Under the pieces are notes generated by a model. It was not told where the DNA came from, did no database searches, and saw nothing but the letters and a program-made list of their open reading frames with translations. From Mesorhizobium shangrilense (GTDB lineage: Bacteria > Pseudomonadota > Alphaproteobacteria > Rhizobiales > Rhizobiaceae): DNA of 64,000 nt. Where the stretch lies: contig NZ_JAQGPN010000001.1 of assembly GCF_028826155.1 (NCBI RefSeq), forward strand, positions 3,415,501 through 3,479,500, in the 5' to 3' direction. Below are positions 20,563-30,437 of this stretch, one piece after another; position 1 is the stretch's first letter, and each line of letters begins with the position of its first letter. The position numbers and the translations under genes are program-made.

Positions 20563-20698
20563 CCACAACGATGCGGGTTATACCAAATTGGCAAGCAGCC
20601 CGCCCCGGCGCTGTGGATGGTTTACATTTTGCCTCCGGCAGGACATCTCAGAGGCAGCCGCGCGCGGCGCATAGAAGCACACGTCCCCAGGAAGTCAT

Positions 20699-21556
20699 AT
20701 GAACGAGAAGAAGCCCGGAACGCCAAAGGACGCGCACTACGCAAAGCTTCGACGCGCCCACCGCGACCAGAAGGCGGGCGGACCGCCAAGGCATCGGCCG
20801 CGGCCGGATGTGCCGGCGGGTCCCGCTGCGGTCGACGGGCTGGTGCGGCTCTACGGCCTGCACACGGTGCGCGCCGCGCTCGACAATCCGCGCCGCACGA
20901 TCCGCCGCATGCTGGTCACGCGCAACGCGCTGGAGCGGCTGGGCATCGCCGACGTCGCCGCCCTGCCCTTCGCCGCCGAACTGGTGGAGCCGCGCGACAT
21001 CGACAAGATCACCGGATCGGAGGCCGTTCACCAGGGCGTGGTGATCGAAGTCGAGCCTTTGCAGGCGAAAAGGCTCGACGCGCTGGGCGACGTCTCGCTT
21101 GTCGTCGTGCTCGACCAGGTGACGGATCCTCACAATGTCGGCGCCATCCTGCGCTCGGCCGTCGCATTCGGAGCCGGCGCGCTGATCACGACGCAGCGCC
21201 ACAGCCCGGCCGAGAGCGGCGTGCTGGCGAAGTCGGCGTCCGGCGCTCTGGAGCACATCGACCATATCGAAGTGCGCAATCTGGCCGACGCCCTTGATCA
21301 GCTGCACGAAGCCGGTTTCCAGACCGTCGGACTCGATTCGGACGGCCCCGCGGAGCTGGAAAGGAGTTTTTCCGGCGACAGGATCGCGCTGGTGCTGGGA
21401 GCGGAGGGCAAGGGCCTGCGGCAGAAGACGCGCGAGACGGTGACGACGCTGGCGCGGCTCGACATGCCGGGAGTGATCCGCTCGCTCAACGTATCGAATG
21501 CGGCGGCTGTGGCGCTCTATGCGGCGCGGCGATGGCTGGTGACGGGAGGCGAGTAG
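20699..21556 (+). CDS. rlmB: 23S rRNA (guanosine-2'-O)-methyltransferase RlmB / TrmH family
   Basis: This SPOUT-class RNA 2'-O-methyltransferase is 285 residues long. A basic N-terminal tail (about 1-50) precedes the substrate-binding domain (GLVRLYGLHTVRAAL onward). The trefoil-knot catalytic domain shows motif 1 DQVTDPHNVGAILRSA, motif 2 LVLGAEGKGL and motif 3 IRSLNVSNAAAVALY. An AGGAAG ribosome site precedes the ATG at 20699. The gene is divergent from the tRNA-Tyr promoter. RlmB modifies G2251 in E. coli 23S rRNA; a related TrmH-family specificity cannot be excluded. Confidence 0.92.
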   Translation: MNEKKPGTPKDAHYAKLRRAHRDQKAGGPPRHRPRPDVPAGPAAVDGLVRLYGLHTVRAALDNPRRTIRRMLVTRNALERLGIADVAALPFAAELVEPRDIDKITGSEAVHQGVVIEVEPLQAKRLDALGDVSLVVVLDQVTDPHNVGAILRSAVAFGAGALITTQRHSPAESGVLAKSASGALEHIDHIEVRNLADALDQLHEAGFQTVGLDSDGPAELERSFSGDRIALVLGAEGKGLRQKTRETVTTLARLDMPGVIRSLNVSNAAAVALYAARRWLVTGGE

Positions 21557-21804
21557 GGCTCGATCGCACGCACCGCGGGCTTTCCCGCCGCGCCCGCCCC
21601 GCCTGCCGTGAGGGTCCATCTCCCGGAAGTCGCATGGCAACCGGAATCACGGATGCCCCACATGGCGGCGCGCCATGCCAAACTGTCCAGGAGCCTCCGC
21701 ATGGCCGTCGCGAGCGGCCTTGCCGGCGCTTAGGCCTAGAAATCGCAGGGTGCCTCGATGGGATCACTCGCCCGCACTGCGCGCGCCAACGGCCGGGCGC
21801 GAGA

Positions 21805-22695
21805 CTACTCGCCCACCCGGTTTCCCGCCATCAGCTCGAGCGCCTTGACCAGCGCGGAGTGATCTTCCTTCGCACCGCCATTGGCAACGCAGGCGGAAAA
21901 GAGCTGCTGCGTCGTCGATGTGTTGGGCAGCGCGACGCCGAGCGACCGGGCCCCTTCAAGCGCCAGATTGAGATCCTTCTGGTGCAGTTCTATGCGGAAG
22001 CCCGGCGCAAATGTGCGCTTGATCATGCGCTCGCCATGCACTTCGAGGATTCGGGAGGCGGCCAGGCCGCCCATCAGCGCCTGCCGCACCTTGGCCGGAT
22101 CGGCGCCGGCCTTGGACGCGAAGACCAGCGCCTCGGCGACGGCCTCGATGGTGAGCGCCACCACGATCTGGTTGGCGACCTTGGTGGTCTGGCCGACGCC
22201 GTTGCCGCCGACCAGCGTGATGTTCTTGCCCATCTTCTCGAAGACCGGCCTCGCCCGTTCGAAGGCATGCTCCGGCCCGCCCACCATGATGGTGAGCGAC
22301 GCAGCCTTGGCGCCGACCTCGCCGCCCGACACAGGCGCATCGAGATAATGTGCGCCAGTCGCCTCGACCTTTTTCGCGAATTCCTTGGTGGCAATCGGCG
22401 AAATGGAGCTCATATCTATGACGAGCTTTCCAGGTGAAAGACCTGAGATCGCACCATTTTCTCCAAGGAGAACGTCCTCCACCTGAGGCGTATCGGGCAC
22501 CATCAGCACGACGAAGTCCGTGGCCGCGGCGACGGCGCGATTGCCGGTCACGGCCTTCAGTCCCTTTGCCGTGAGGTCGCGATGCGGCTTGCTGCGGTGA
22601 TCCGTGGTGATCACCTCATAGCCGGCGTCCAGCAGGTGCCCTGCCATGGGCGCGCCCATGATGCCGAGGCCGATGAAGCCGATCTTGTCCATCAT
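21805..22695 (-). CDS. glxR: 2-hydroxy-3-oxopropionate (tartronate semialdehyde) reductase
   Basis: This enzyme reduces tartronate semialdehyde to D-glycerate with NAD(P)H, the last step of the glycerate pathway from glyoxylate. It has 296 residues from the ATG at 22695, chosen because GGGAGAAA precedes it; the long upstream frame is a shadow of hyi. The Rossmann motif is GFIGLGIMGAPMAGHLL at the N-terminus, and the substrate loop DAPVSGGEVGA is at about 117-127. The catalytic Lys lies in the segment GQTTKVANQI. Beta-hydroxyacid dehydrogenases look alike, but the gcl-hyi neighbours make this assignment strong. Confidence 0.93.
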   Translation of the reverse strand: MMDKIGFIGLGIMGAPMAGHLLDAGYEVITTDHRSKPHRDLTAKGLKAVTGNRAVAAATDFVVLMVPDTPQVEDVLLGENGAISGLSPGKLVIDMSSISPIATKEFAKKVEATGAHYLDAPVSGGEVGAKAASLTIMVGGPEHAFERARPVFEKMGKNITLVGGNGVGQTTKVANQIVVALTIEAVAEALVFASKAGADPAKVRQALMGGLAASRILEVHGERMIKRTFAPGFRIELHQKDLNLALEGARSLGVALPNTSTTQQLFSACVANGGAKEDHSALVKALELMAGNRVGE

Positions 22696-22727
22696 TTTCT
22701 CCCAGTTTGAGGAGGGGCGTGCCGTCC

Positions 22728-23537
22728 TCATCTGCCAGCCGAGGCCGTGCGTGCCGCCTGTCTTGCGAATGCACTGAACCAGCCGAGCCCGACTTCCGTG
22801 CCCTCCTTCGGCTTGTATTCGGCCCCGACCCAGCCGGCGTAGCCGATGCGATCGAGGAAATCGTACAGGAACGGATAGTTGATCTCGCCCGTCCCCGGTT
22901 CGTGACGGCCCGGATTGTCCGCGATCTGGATGTGCGCGATGCGGTCGAGATTCTTCTCGATGGTCCGGGCGAGATCCCCCTCCATGATCTGCATGTGGTA
23001 GATGTCGTACTGGAAATAGAGGTTGTCCGAGCCGACCCGGTCGAGGATCGCCATCGCTTGCGCGGCGCCGGTGAGGAAGAAGCCCGGGATGTCGATCGTA
23101 TTGATCGCCTCGACCAACAGCTTGACCCCCGCCTCTTTCAGCTTCGGCGCAGCATATTTCAGGTTTTCCACGAAGACGTCTTCCAGGACCGCGCGCTCGA
23201 CGCCGACAGGTGCGATTCCCGCCAGGCAGTTGACCCGTTCGCAGCCCAGCGCCCTGGCATAGGCGATTGCCGTGTCGACGCTGCTGCGGAACTCTTCGAC
23301 GCGATCCGGCAGGACCGCGATGCCGCGTTCGCCCCTGCCCCAATCGCCCGGCGGCAGGTTGAACAGAGCCTGCGTCAAGCCGTTGCGTTTCAGCCGTTCG
23401 GCGACAACTTCCGGCGGATGGTCGTAGGGCCCGACATATTCGACAGCCTCGAAGCCGGCGCGAGCGGCGGCATCGAACCGGTCGAGGAACTCATGCTCAG
23501 TGAAGAGCATCGAAAGATTGGCTGAAAAGCGTGGCAT
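22728..23537 (-). CDS. hyi: hydroxypyruvate isomerase
   Basis: This is a TIM-barrel isomerase (AP-endonuclease 2 fold) that interconverts hydroxypyruvate and tartronate semialdehyde. It has 269 residues from the ATG at 23537 (MPRFSANLSMLFTE), 19 bp after gcl. The metal-ligand Glu lies in LLVEAINTIDIPGFFL (about 140-155), and other ligands are in YDIYHMQIMEGDL and the C-terminal WVGAEYKP. It is the middle gene of gcl-hyi-glxR. Confidence 0.93.
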   Translation of the reverse strand: MPRFSANLSMLFTEHEFLDRFDAAARAGFEAVEYVGPYDHPPEVVAERLKRNGLTQALFNLPPGDWGRGERGIAVLPDRVEEFRSSVDTAIAYARALGCERVNCLAGIAPVGVERAVLEDVFVENLKYAAPKLKEAGVKLLVEAINTIDIPGFFLTGAAQAMAILDRVGSDNLYFQYDIYHMQIMEGDLARTIEKNLDRIAHIQIADNPGRHEPGTGEINYPFLYDFLDRIGYAGWVGAEYKPKEGTEVGLGWFSAFARQAARTASAGR

Positions 23538-23556
23538 TGTGATTTCGCCCCCCCGA

Positions 23557-25338
23557 TCAGTCGAGCAGCACGATCGCCGTCGGTGCGTCTTCGTTTTTTT
23601 CGGCGAGTTCCTCGAACTCGGTGATGCTGTCGATCTCGGCGCCCATCGAGACGTTGGTGACGCGCTCAAGGATGAATTCGAGGACGACGGGGACCCGATG
23701 CTCCTCCATCAGCCGCTTCGCCTCGGCAAAGCTGGTCGCGAACTCTTCCGGTCGGCGGACCCGAACCGCCTTGCAGCCCATGGCTTCGGCGACCGCGACA
23801 TGGTCGACGCCGTATCCGGCCTGCGGATCGTTGGCCCTGTTGATGTTCTCGAAGGCCAGGCTGACCTCGAAATCCATCGAGAAACCACGTTGCGCCTGAC
23901 GGATGAGGCCCAGATAGGCGTTGTTCACGACGACATGGATGTAGGGCAGCTTGTGCTGGGCCCCGACCGCAAGCTCCTCGATCAGGAACTGGAAGTCGTA
24001 GTCGCCCGACAACGCGACGATGTTGGCGTCGGGATTCGCGGCGCGCACGCCAAGCGCCGCCGGCAGCGTCCAGCCGAGCGGCCCTGCCTGGCCGCAATTG
24101 ATCCAGTTGCGCGGCTTGTAGACATGCAGGAACTGTGCGCCGGCGATCTGACTGAGTCCGATGGTGGTGACATAGGTCGTGTCGCGGGGAAACGCTTTGT
24201 TCATCTCCTCATAGACGCGCTGCGGCTTCAGCGGCACGTTGTCGAAGTGGGTCTTGCGCTTCAGCGTCTTCTTGCGCTGCTGGCATTCGCCGACCCAGAC
24301 TGACCAGTCGCGCAGCCTGCCAGCCGTCTTCCACTCGGTGGCGACGTCGAGCAGCATCTTGAGCGCGGCCCCAGCATCGGAAACGATGGCGAAGTCCGGT
24401 GCGAAGACACGGCCGATCTGCGTCGGTTCGATGTCGATGTGCACGAACTTGCGGCCGGCGGTGTATTTCTCGACCGATCCTGTGTGGCGGTTCGCCCACC
24501 GATTGCCGATTCCCAGCACGAAGTCGGACGCCAGCATCGTCGCGTTGCCGTAGCGGTGCGACGTCTGCAGGCCGCACATGCCGGCCATCAGCCGATGGTC
24601 GTCGGGGATGGATCCCCAGCCCATCAATGTCGGAATGACGGGAACGCCGGTGATCTCGGCGAACTCGATGAGCAAATCCGACGCGTCGGCATTGATGATG
24701 CCGCCGCCGGCCACGATCAGTGGCCGTTCAGCCTCATTGAGCATCGCCAGCGCCTTCTCGGCCTGGGCGCGGGTGATCGACGGCTTATAGGCAGGCAGCG
24801 AGGCGTAGGTGTCGATGTCGAACCCGATCTCGGCCAACTGGACGTCGACGGGCATATCGATCAGCACGGGGCCTGGACGCCCCGAACGCATCAGGTGAAA
24901 CGCCTTCTGGAAAGCCATCGGCACGAGATATGGCTCCATCACCGTGACCGCCCACTTGGCGACCGGACCGGCGATCGCGGCGATGTCGACGGCCTGGAAA
25001 TCTTCCTTGTTGAGACGTGCACGGGGCGCCTGGCCGGTGACGCAGAGGATCGGGATGGAATCGGCCGATGCCGAATAAAGCCCGGTAATCATATCCGTCC
25101 CCGCCGGCCCCGACGTGCCAAGGCAAAGACCGATGTTTCCGGCCTTGGCTCGGGTATAGCCTTCCGCCATATGCGAGGCCGCCTCGACGTGACGGGCCAG
25201 TATGTGACGGATCGAGCCCCTCGCCCTCAGCGCCGAATAGAAGGGATTGATGGCTGCGCCCGGCACGCCAAAGGCGGTGTTGACGCCCTCTTTTTCCAGC
25301 ACGAGAACCGCCGCATCGACTGCGCGCATCCTTGTCAT
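23557..25338 (-). CDS. gcl: glyoxylate carboligase (tartronate-semialdehyde synthase)
   Basis: This ThDP- and FAD-dependent enzyme condenses two glyoxylates to tartronate semialdehyde and CO2. The 593-residue protein follows the three-domain acetolactate-synthase layout. Val51 stands in the segment RHVEAASH where nearly all other ThDP enzymes have a catalytic Glu; this Val is the hallmark of Gcl. The ThDP/Mg motif is in the C-terminal third ([13 protein letters not shown] to NNAYLGLI). It is the first gene of an operon that turns glyoxylate (from glycolate, allantoin or purines) into glycerate, divergent from the IclR regulator. Confidence 0.96.
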   Translation of the reverse strand: MTRMRAVDAAVLVLEKEGVNTAFGVPGAAINPFYSALRARGSIRHILARHVEAASHMAEGYTRAKAGNIGLCLGTSGPAGTDMITGLYSASADSIPILCVTGQAPRARLNKEDFQAVDIAAIAGPVAKWAVTVMEPYLVPMAFQKAFHLMRSGRPGPVLIDMPVDVQLAEIGFDIDTYASLPAYKPSITRAQAEKALAMLNEAERPLIVAGGGIINADASDLLIEFAEITGVPVIPTLMGWGSIPDDHRLMAGMCGLQTSHRYGNATMLASDFVLGIGNRWANRHTGSVEKYTAGRKFVHIDIEPTQIGRVFAPDFAIVSDAGAALKMLLDVATEWKTAGRLRDWSVWVGECQQRKKTLKRKTHFDNVPLKPQRVYEEMNKAFPRDTTYVTTIGLSQIAGAQFLHVYKPRNWINCGQAGPLGWTLPAALGVRAANPDANIVALSGDYDFQFLIEELAVGAQHKLPYIHVVVNNAYLGLIRQAQRGFSMDFEVSLAFENINRANDPQAGYGVDHVAVAEAMGCKAVRVRRPEEFATSFAEAKRLMEEHRVPVVLEFILERVTNVSMGAEIDSITEFEELAEKNEDAPTAIVLLD

Positions 25339-25403
25339 GACCCGATCTCCCGGTTCGACTGGAGGGAAGTCTCACACGGGCAGATGCATTTCGCAATTTT
25401 TTC

Positions 25404-25504
25404 AAAAAACTTTTTCGTTTTCAAATGAGAAACGTATTTGATTGTTTTCAAATCGTTTTTGTTTTTCAACATTGACGCCATTCCAACTTTCGAAAAAGTT
25501 TTTT
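25404..25504. promoter_or_regulatory. repeat-rich control region between gcl and its IclR regulator
   Basis: This AT-rich stretch lies in an otherwise GC-rich genome. AAAAAACTTTTTCG (25404-25417) is repeated exactly in inverted form at 25491-25504. Inside, TCAAAT (25421-25426), ATTTGA (25436-25441) and TCAAAT (25448-25453) form alternating half-sites, and GTTTTCAAAT occurs twice as a direct repeat 27 bp apart (25417-25426, 25444-25453). The position between divergent gcl and iclR-type genes suggests operators for the regulator. Confidence 0.6.
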
Positions 25505-25536
25505 ATGCTCGGAGAAAATCAGGAGCGGCTCACCAA

Positions 25537-26358
25537 ATGGAGACAAACGAGAAGCGCCAGCGTGGCCGACCACGCGCTTTCAACCCCCAGCCGGACGCCG
25601 GCGCGGTGCAGTCCCTGGACCGGGCGTTGCGCATCCTCGGGATCGTCGCCGCCAGGGACGGCCTGTCGCTGAGCGAGGTCGCCGCAGCGTCCGAACTGCC
25701 AGCGTCGACTACCTACCGCATGCTGACCACGCTCGAGGCGCATGCCATGGTGGAATTCGACAAGAACGAGCAATTATGGTCGATCGGCGTCGGCGCCTAC
25801 CGCATGGGCGCCGCCTTTCTGCGCCGACGCAAGCTGGTCGACCGCGCGCGCCTCATCATGCAGGAGATCATGGAGAAGACGGGCGAGACGGCCAATCTCG
25901 GCGTCGCCGAGGACGATTGCGTGGTCTTCGTCAGCCAGGTCGAGACCCACCAGGCGATCCGGGCGTTCTTCCGGCCGGGCACCCGCAGCCCGTTTCACGC
26001 CTCCGGCATCGGCAAGGCGATATTGGCGCACCTGCCGCCCGAGCGCGTCGCCTCTATCCTGCGCAGGGCAGGTCTCGAAGCCTTCACCGACAAGACGCTG
26101 TCGACTGGCCCTGCCCTGGCTTCCGATCTTGCCGCGATCCGCGCGCGCGGCTGGTCAGTGGATGACGAGGAGCGTCACCCAGGCATGCGCTGCATCGCAG
26201 CCGCCATCTTCAACGAATTCGGCGAACCCATTGGAGGCATTTCGGTTTCCGGCCCGACGATCCGCGTGACCTCAGAGCGCGTGTCCGAGATCGGGCCGCG
26301 CGTCCGCGACGCCGCGGCCGCCATCACCGCCATGATCGGCGGGCATCGGCCTGATTAG
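25537..26358 (+). CDS. IclR-family transcriptional regulator of the glyoxylate operon
   Basis: This is a 273-residue protein from the ATG at 25537, preceded by AGGAGC; the longer upstream frame runs through the AT-rich operator and is rejected. A basic N-terminal tail leads to a winged helix-turn-helix (about 22-85; LSLSEVAAASELPASTTYRML). A GAF-like effector domain (about 95-265) follows, containing GIGKAILAHLPPERV and DDEERHPGMRCIAAAIFN, both family signatures. The divergent placement from gcl-hyi-glxR suggests control of that operon, with glyoxylate or a purine breakdown product as effector, as for E. coli AllR. The effector is inference. Confidence 0.9.
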   Translation: METNEKRQRGRPRAFNPQPDAGAVQSLDRALRILGIVAARDGLSLSEVAAASELPASTTYRMLTTLEAHAMVEFDKNEQLWSIGVGAYRMGAAFLRRRKLVDRARLIMQEIMEKTGETANLGVAEDDCVVFVSQVETHQAIRAFFRPGTRSPFHASGIGKAILAHLPPERVASILRRAGLEAFTDKTLSTGPALASDLAAIRARGWSVDDEERHPGMRCIAAAIFNEFGEPIGGISVSGPTIRVTSERVSEIGPRVRDAAAAITAMIGGHRPD

Positions 26359-26386
26359 CGGTCCAGCGAGCGGGGGTTCCGACATC

Positions 26387-26881
26387 ATGCCGCCATCATC
26401 GCACAGCCAAGACATTTCGATGCGCACCGTCGTCCCCGCCTTGCTGTTCCTGGCGACCCTCTGTTTCGGGCTGGGGATCGTGCTGCCGCTCCTGCAGGTC
26501 GATCGGCTCTATGTGTTCATTGACGAGCCGTCGCTCGCCGGCATCGTCGCGAGCCTGTGGACTGGAGGCGACAGGGCGCTGGCAGCGGTCGTCGCCCTGT
26601 TTTCCATCGTCTTCCCTGCCGCCAAGCTGGCCCTGCTCAACGTCTGGGCCTATGCGGGGCGGGAGGCGCACGATCGCATCCCGGAATGGTTCCGGGCGCT
26701 TTCGAACTGGTCGATGCTGGACGTGGTGCTCGTGGCGCTGGTCATATTCGCCGCCAAGACCAGCGGCTTCGCCACGGCTTTCACCAGACCGGGACTCTGG
26801 TTTTTCACCGCTTCGGTACTGTTGACCGTCGCGGCGTCCTACGTGCTGAAAAGGCAGAAACTTTTAGACCAAAGTCAATGA
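26387..26881 (+). CDS. paraquat-inducible protein A (PqiA)-like membrane protein
   Basis: This 164-residue protein has about four transmembrane helices (roughly 12-32, 61-80, 107-125 and 132-152). The pattern VFPAAKLALLNVW and the Trp-Phe-Phe turn near the C-terminus resemble the PqiA family, of which this would be a single-domain short member. PqiA proteins are linked to envelope lipid transport together with MCE proteins; none is encoded here. An in-frame ATG at 26420 is an alternative start. The last 7 bp overlap the convergent sciP gene. Confidence 0.7.
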   Translation: MPPSSHSQDISMRTVVPALLFLATLCFGLGIVLPLLQVDRLYVFIDEPSLAGIVASLWTGGDRALAAVVALFSIVFPAAKLALLNVWAYAGREAHDRIPEWFRALSNWSMLDVVLVALVIFAAKTSGFATAFTRPGLWFFTASVLLTVAASYVLKRQKLLDQSQ

Positions 26882-27150
26882 CGGTACTGCTGGATGCGCG
26901 TGGTCCTGAGACCCGCGAGGCCATATTCATCGATCGAGGACTGCCAGGACAGAAACTCTTCCGTGGTCAGCTTGTAACGCTGGCAAGCCTCCTCCAGGCT
27001 CAGCAGTCCGCCGCGCACCGCAGCCACGACTTCCGCCTTGCGGCGGATGACCCAGCGGCGTGTGTTCGACGGCGGCAGATCGGCGATCGTCAGCGGGCTG
27101 CCGTCCGGCCCGATGACGTATTTGACACGCGGTCTAACGAGATCGGTCAT
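26875..27150 (-). CDS. sciP: CtrA inhibitor SciP (DUF1153)
   Basis: SciP is a small helix-turn-helix protein that binds CtrA on DNA and blocks CtrA-dependent transcription during the alphaproteobacterial cell cycle. It has 91 residues from the ATG at 27150 (MTDLVRPRVKYVIGPDG). The family core PLTIADLPPSNTRRWVIRRKAEVV, which is longer than quoted motifs usually are, spans about residues 19-42, and the HTH SLEEACQRYKLTTEEFLSW is at about 51-69. Its presence places the host in the alphaproteobacteria. It is divergent from mnmA and overlaps the pqiA-like gene by 7 bp at the 3' end. Confidence 0.95.
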   Translation of the reverse strand: MTDLVRPRVKYVIGPDGSPLTIADLPPSNTRRWVIRRKAEVVAAVRGGLLSLEEACQRYKLTTEEFLSWQSSIDEYGLAGLRTTRIQQYRH

Positions 27151-27333
27151 CGTACTCTCTACAAAACCAAGACCCAATCACGCTCAACTTACCGTGACAG
27201 CTTTAAAAATGCATAAACCGGATCAAGCTTCGGGCAAGGTTGCCAAATCCTCGGTCGACGTGGCGGGAACGCCTCGCTTGACCTATATTGGCGGCGCATG
27301 CATGAAGCCGCCACGGCAGGAACCGCAAAGCCC

Positions 27334-28524
27334 ATGAACAGCCTCGACCTTCCCAACCGACCCGAAGACACGCGCGTCGTCGTGGCGATGTCGGGCGGCG
27401 TCGACTCCTCGGTCGTCGCCGGACTGATGAAGCGCGAGGGCTATGACGTGGTCGGCGTGACGCTGCAGCTCTACGACCATGGGGCCGCCGTTCACCGCAC
27501 CGGCTCCTGCTGCGCCGGCCAGGACATCGACGACGCCCGCCGGGTGGCCGAAACGCTCGGTATTCCCCACTACGTGCTCGACTACGAGGAGCGTTTCAGG
27601 AAGGCGGTCATTGACCCGTTCGCCGAAAGCTACGTCGCCGGCGAGACGCCGATCCCCTGCGTGTCGTGCAACCAGACGGTGAAGTTCGCCGACCTGCTGA
27701 CAACTGCACGCGAGCTCGGCGCGGACGCGCTGGCGACCGGCCACTATATCCGCAGCCGCCCCAACGGGGCGCATCGGGCGCTCTACCGCCCTGTCGACGC
27801 CGACCGCGACCAGAGCTACTTCCTCTTCGCCACGACGCAGGAGCAGATCGACTACCTGCGCTTCCCGCTGGGCGGCATGTCGAAGCCGGAGGTTCGCGCC
27901 ATCGCCGAGGAAATGGGCCTGACCGTCGCCGCGAAGGCCGACAGCCAGGACATCTGCTTCGTGCCGCAGGGCAAGTACTCCGACATTATCGCGAAGCTGA
28001 AGCCGACGGCCGCAACCCCCGGAGATATCTTGCATATCGACGGCCGGGTGCTCGGGCGTCATGAAGGAATCCTCCGCTACACGATCGGCCAGCGGCGCGG
28101 TCTGGGCGTCGCCTCGGGAGAGCCGCTCTATGTGGTCCACCTCGACGCCGAACGCGCCCGCGTGATCGTCGGCCCGCGCGAGGCCCTGGAGACCCACCGG
28201 ATCTTCCTGCGCGACATGAACTGGCTGGGCGACGGCGCCTTCGCCGCTATTCCGGCCGAAGGCCTCGAAGTCTACGCCAAGGTTCGCTCCACGCGCCCGC
28301 CGCGCCCGGCCGTCCTGCGCCATGCCGATGGTCGTGCGTCGGTGGAGCTTGCCGATGGCGAGGCCGGCATCGCGCCGGGCCAGGCCTGCGTGCTCTATAC
28401 CGACGACGGCAACGAGGCCCGGGTACTCGGCGGCGGCTTCATCGAGCGTTCGGAGCGCGGGGCGGAAGCAGAGCGGATGCTGTCGAGGCTCAGGACCCTG
28501 CCCGTCACGACGTCGGTCGCCTGA
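27334..28524 (+). CDS. mnmA: tRNA-specific 2-thiouridylase MnmA
   Basis: MnmA adds sulfur to U34 of tRNA-Lys, -Glu and -Gln. It has 396 residues from the ATG at 27334 ([22 protein letters not shown]); an in-frame ATG at 27298 adds 12 residues without a better ribosome site. The PP-loop SGGVDSS is near residues 20-26. The catalytic Cys pair is in IPCVSCNQ (about 107-114) and SQDICF (about 203-208). The insertion [18 protein letters not shown] after the PP-loop is typical of alphaproteobacterial MnmA. Confidence 0.96.
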   Translation: MNSLDLPNRPEDTRVVVAMSGGVDSSVVAGLMKREGYDVVGVTLQLYDHGAAVHRTGSCCAGQDIDDARRVAETLGIPHYVLDYEERFRKAVIDPFAESYVAGETPIPCVSCNQTVKFADLLTTARELGADALATGHYIRSRPNGAHRALYRPVDADRDQSYFLFATTQEQIDYLRFPLGGMSKPEVRAIAEEMGLTVAAKADSQDICFVPQGKYSDIIAKLKPTAATPGDILHIDGRVLGRHEGILRYTIGQRRGLGVASGEPLYVVHLDAERARVIVGPREALETHRIFLRDMNWLGDGAFAAIPAEGLEVYAKVRSTRPPRPAVLRHADGRASVELADGEAGIAPGQACVLYTDDGNEARVLGGGFIERSERGAEAERMLSRLRTLPVTTSVA

Positions 28525-28560
28525 GCGCCGCCCAGAGAGCGACGGCATCGACGCACCCGT

Positions 28561-29360
28561 TCAGGCGGTCTCGTAACGCGTGCCCGAAGCGCGGCGACTG
28601 ATCCGGCGCTTCCTGTAGGTCGCCATCGGCGCCTCGATGAAGTGGTAGGTCGCGATCGCGAGGGGAAAACTCAGCGCGAACGTGACCGCTGCAGTCACGG
28701 GCCACGCCTGGGTTTCCCGCAGCACATAGGCGATCGGGAAGTGCCAGAGATAGAGCGCATAGGACCATCGGCGTGTGCATCGCCACGGCTGCGCCAAGCA
28801 GCAGCCCCCGCTAACCGGGAGTCGAAGCGGTGGTAGCTGAACTTCGGGTCGGAAAACACCTCGTAGGACGCGTATCGCCACACGCACGCCGCGGCAAAGA
28901 GGCCGAACACCCAGCGCGCCGGGTGCTCCTTTCTGAGCAGGGGCGCCAGCAGGATCGGCCAGATCAGATAGAAGTGCTCTTCGACCGCGAGGGACCAACT
29001 GTGAGCGACTGGCCCGGTCGGGTTGAACGGTATCACGATGTCACCCAGATAGAGGGCGGCGACAAGGACCTGTTCCGGCGCGGCGATGCCCAGCGCCAGC
29101 ATCATCGCCAGCATCGCGTAGAGTGGCGGCGTGAGACGCAAGAACCTGTTGCGATAGAAATGCAGCAGATCGACGCGTCCGTAGGACTTGATCTCCTCGA
29201 CCAGGATCGAGGTGATCAGATAGCCGCTGAGCACGAAGAACAGGTCCACCCCGAAGGATCCGCCCGAAAACCCCGGCACCTTGCTGTGCATCGCGATCAC
29301 CGGAATGATCGCAACGGCCCGCAAGCCCGTTATCGCGGGATTATAGCGCACGTCGCCCAC
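28561..29360 (-). pseudogene. decayed acyltransferase-3 (OafA-like) gene, frameshift and internal deletion
   Basis: Frame 1 from the ATG at 29360 encodes the first ~180 residues of a membrane acyltransferase-3: GLRAVAIIPVIAMH, FGVDLFFVLSGYLI, and AHSWSLAVEEHFYLIWP. Near 28828-28805 the sense moves to a second frame (GLLLGAAVAMH), as if one G had been added, and then to a third frame that supplies only the tail (RRWSYALYLWHFPIAYVL to the stop at 28561). The middle ~100 residues normal for the family are missing, so more than one lesion exists. A functional copy would O-acylate a surface sugar. Confidence 0.8.
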
Positions 29361-29483
29361 TCAACCCTCGATCGCGCAAGATAAGGGCGACGCCTTTAAA
29401 TTGCGTTGAGGCGGCCGAAGTCGCGCCAATGCGCGGTTACGCCCTCCGAATCGGGCGGCTGACCGCCAGACGCATGCGCAGAC

Positions 29484-30437
29484 TCAGTCGTGCGTGACGG
29501 TTCCCGCAGTCAGGATCCTCAGCACCATGATCGCCTCTTCCCCCGTGGTGCGGGGAGTGTCGCGCGTCTCGATGCAGCGGATGAATTCGTGAAGCTCTCG
29601 GGTCAGCGGCATTCCCTGCGCGACGTCGATATAGGTCGGCTCGTTGGTGGTGAACGCCCATTGTCCGCTGTCCATCCAGACCGCGTGGCGGTAGACGGCG
29701 AGCTTTTTCTCCCACGGCTCGACGTCGTCGAACACCGCCATGGCCTTGTTGCCGACCACCGTCAGCCGCCTCTCGCGGTAGGGGTTGAGCCTCGAGGTGA
29801 AGAGATGGCTGCGCAGGCCGTTGGGGAAGCGCATGTGGAGATGCGCAAAATCGCTCAGATTGTCGAGCAACGCTGCCCCCTCACCCCGCACCTCAAGCGG
29901 CGCCGTGCCGGTGATGGCCAGAATCATGGACAGATCGTGCGGCGCGAGATCCCAGAGCGCGTCGTTCTCCGTGTGGAACTTCCCGAGGCCCAGCCGGTGC
30001 GAATGGATGTACCGAACTTCGCCGAGCTCCCCCTTGTCGATCAGCTCCTTCAGCTTCTCGAAAGCCGGGTGGAAGCGCAGCACATGCCCGACCATGAAGA
30101 TGCGCCCGTTTGCCGCGGCGGCCGCCACCGCGCGTTCGGCGTCGGCCACCGTCAGCGCGATCGGCTTCTCGACCAGCACGTCCTTGCTGTTCTCGACGGC
30201 GCGGATCGCCGATTCGGCGTGGAACTGGGGCGGCAACGCCATGACGATGGCGTCGACGTCGTCGCGGGTGAAAATCTCGTCCGGAGCAATGGCCAGGCAG
30301 TCATGATCGCTGGCAAAACCCTCCGCACGCGCAGCATTGGCGTCGGAGACGGCATGGAGGGCGCCGAGCCCTTTAAGGGTGCGGATGTGATTGGATCCCC
30401 AATACCCGCAACCCAGCACAGCGATACGCGGCTTCAT
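29484..30437 (-). CDS. Gfo/Idh/MocA-family NAD(P)-dependent oxidoreductase
   Basis: This 317-residue sugar dehydrogenase-like protein has a Rossmann motif at the start (VLGCGYWGSNHIRTL, about 7-21) and the catalytic EKPIALTVADAE at about 94-105. The C-terminal domain has LHMRFPNGLRSHLF, typical of the family. Relatives in surface-glycan loci act on NDP-sugars (for example WlbA-type 3-oxidation) or on inositol. The substrate is unknown. It lies between the broken acyltransferase gene and tRNA-Met, at the left shoulder of the glycan locus. Confidence 0.87.
   Translation of the reverse strand: MKPRIAVLGCGYWGSNHIRTLKGLGALHAVSDANAARAEGFASDHDCLAIAPDEIFTRDDVDAIVMALPPQFHAESAIRAVENSKDVLVEKPIALTVADAERAVAAAAANGRIFMVGHVLRFHPAFEKLKELIDKGELGEVRYIHSHRLGLGKFHTENDALWDLAPHDLSMILAITGTAPLEVRGEGAALLDNLSDFAHLHMRFPNGLRSHLFTSRLNPYRERRLTVVGNKAMAVFDDVEPWEKKLAVYRHAVWMDSGQWAFTTNEPTYIDVAQGMPLTRELHEFIRCIETRDTPRTTGEEAIMVLRILTAGTVTHD

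Noticed and set aside
20534..20698. Possible leader peptide or riboswitch before rlmB
   Set aside because: The segment carries the tRNA-Tyr promoter on the other strand and shows no conserved aptamer-like structure or short gene with a ribosome site.
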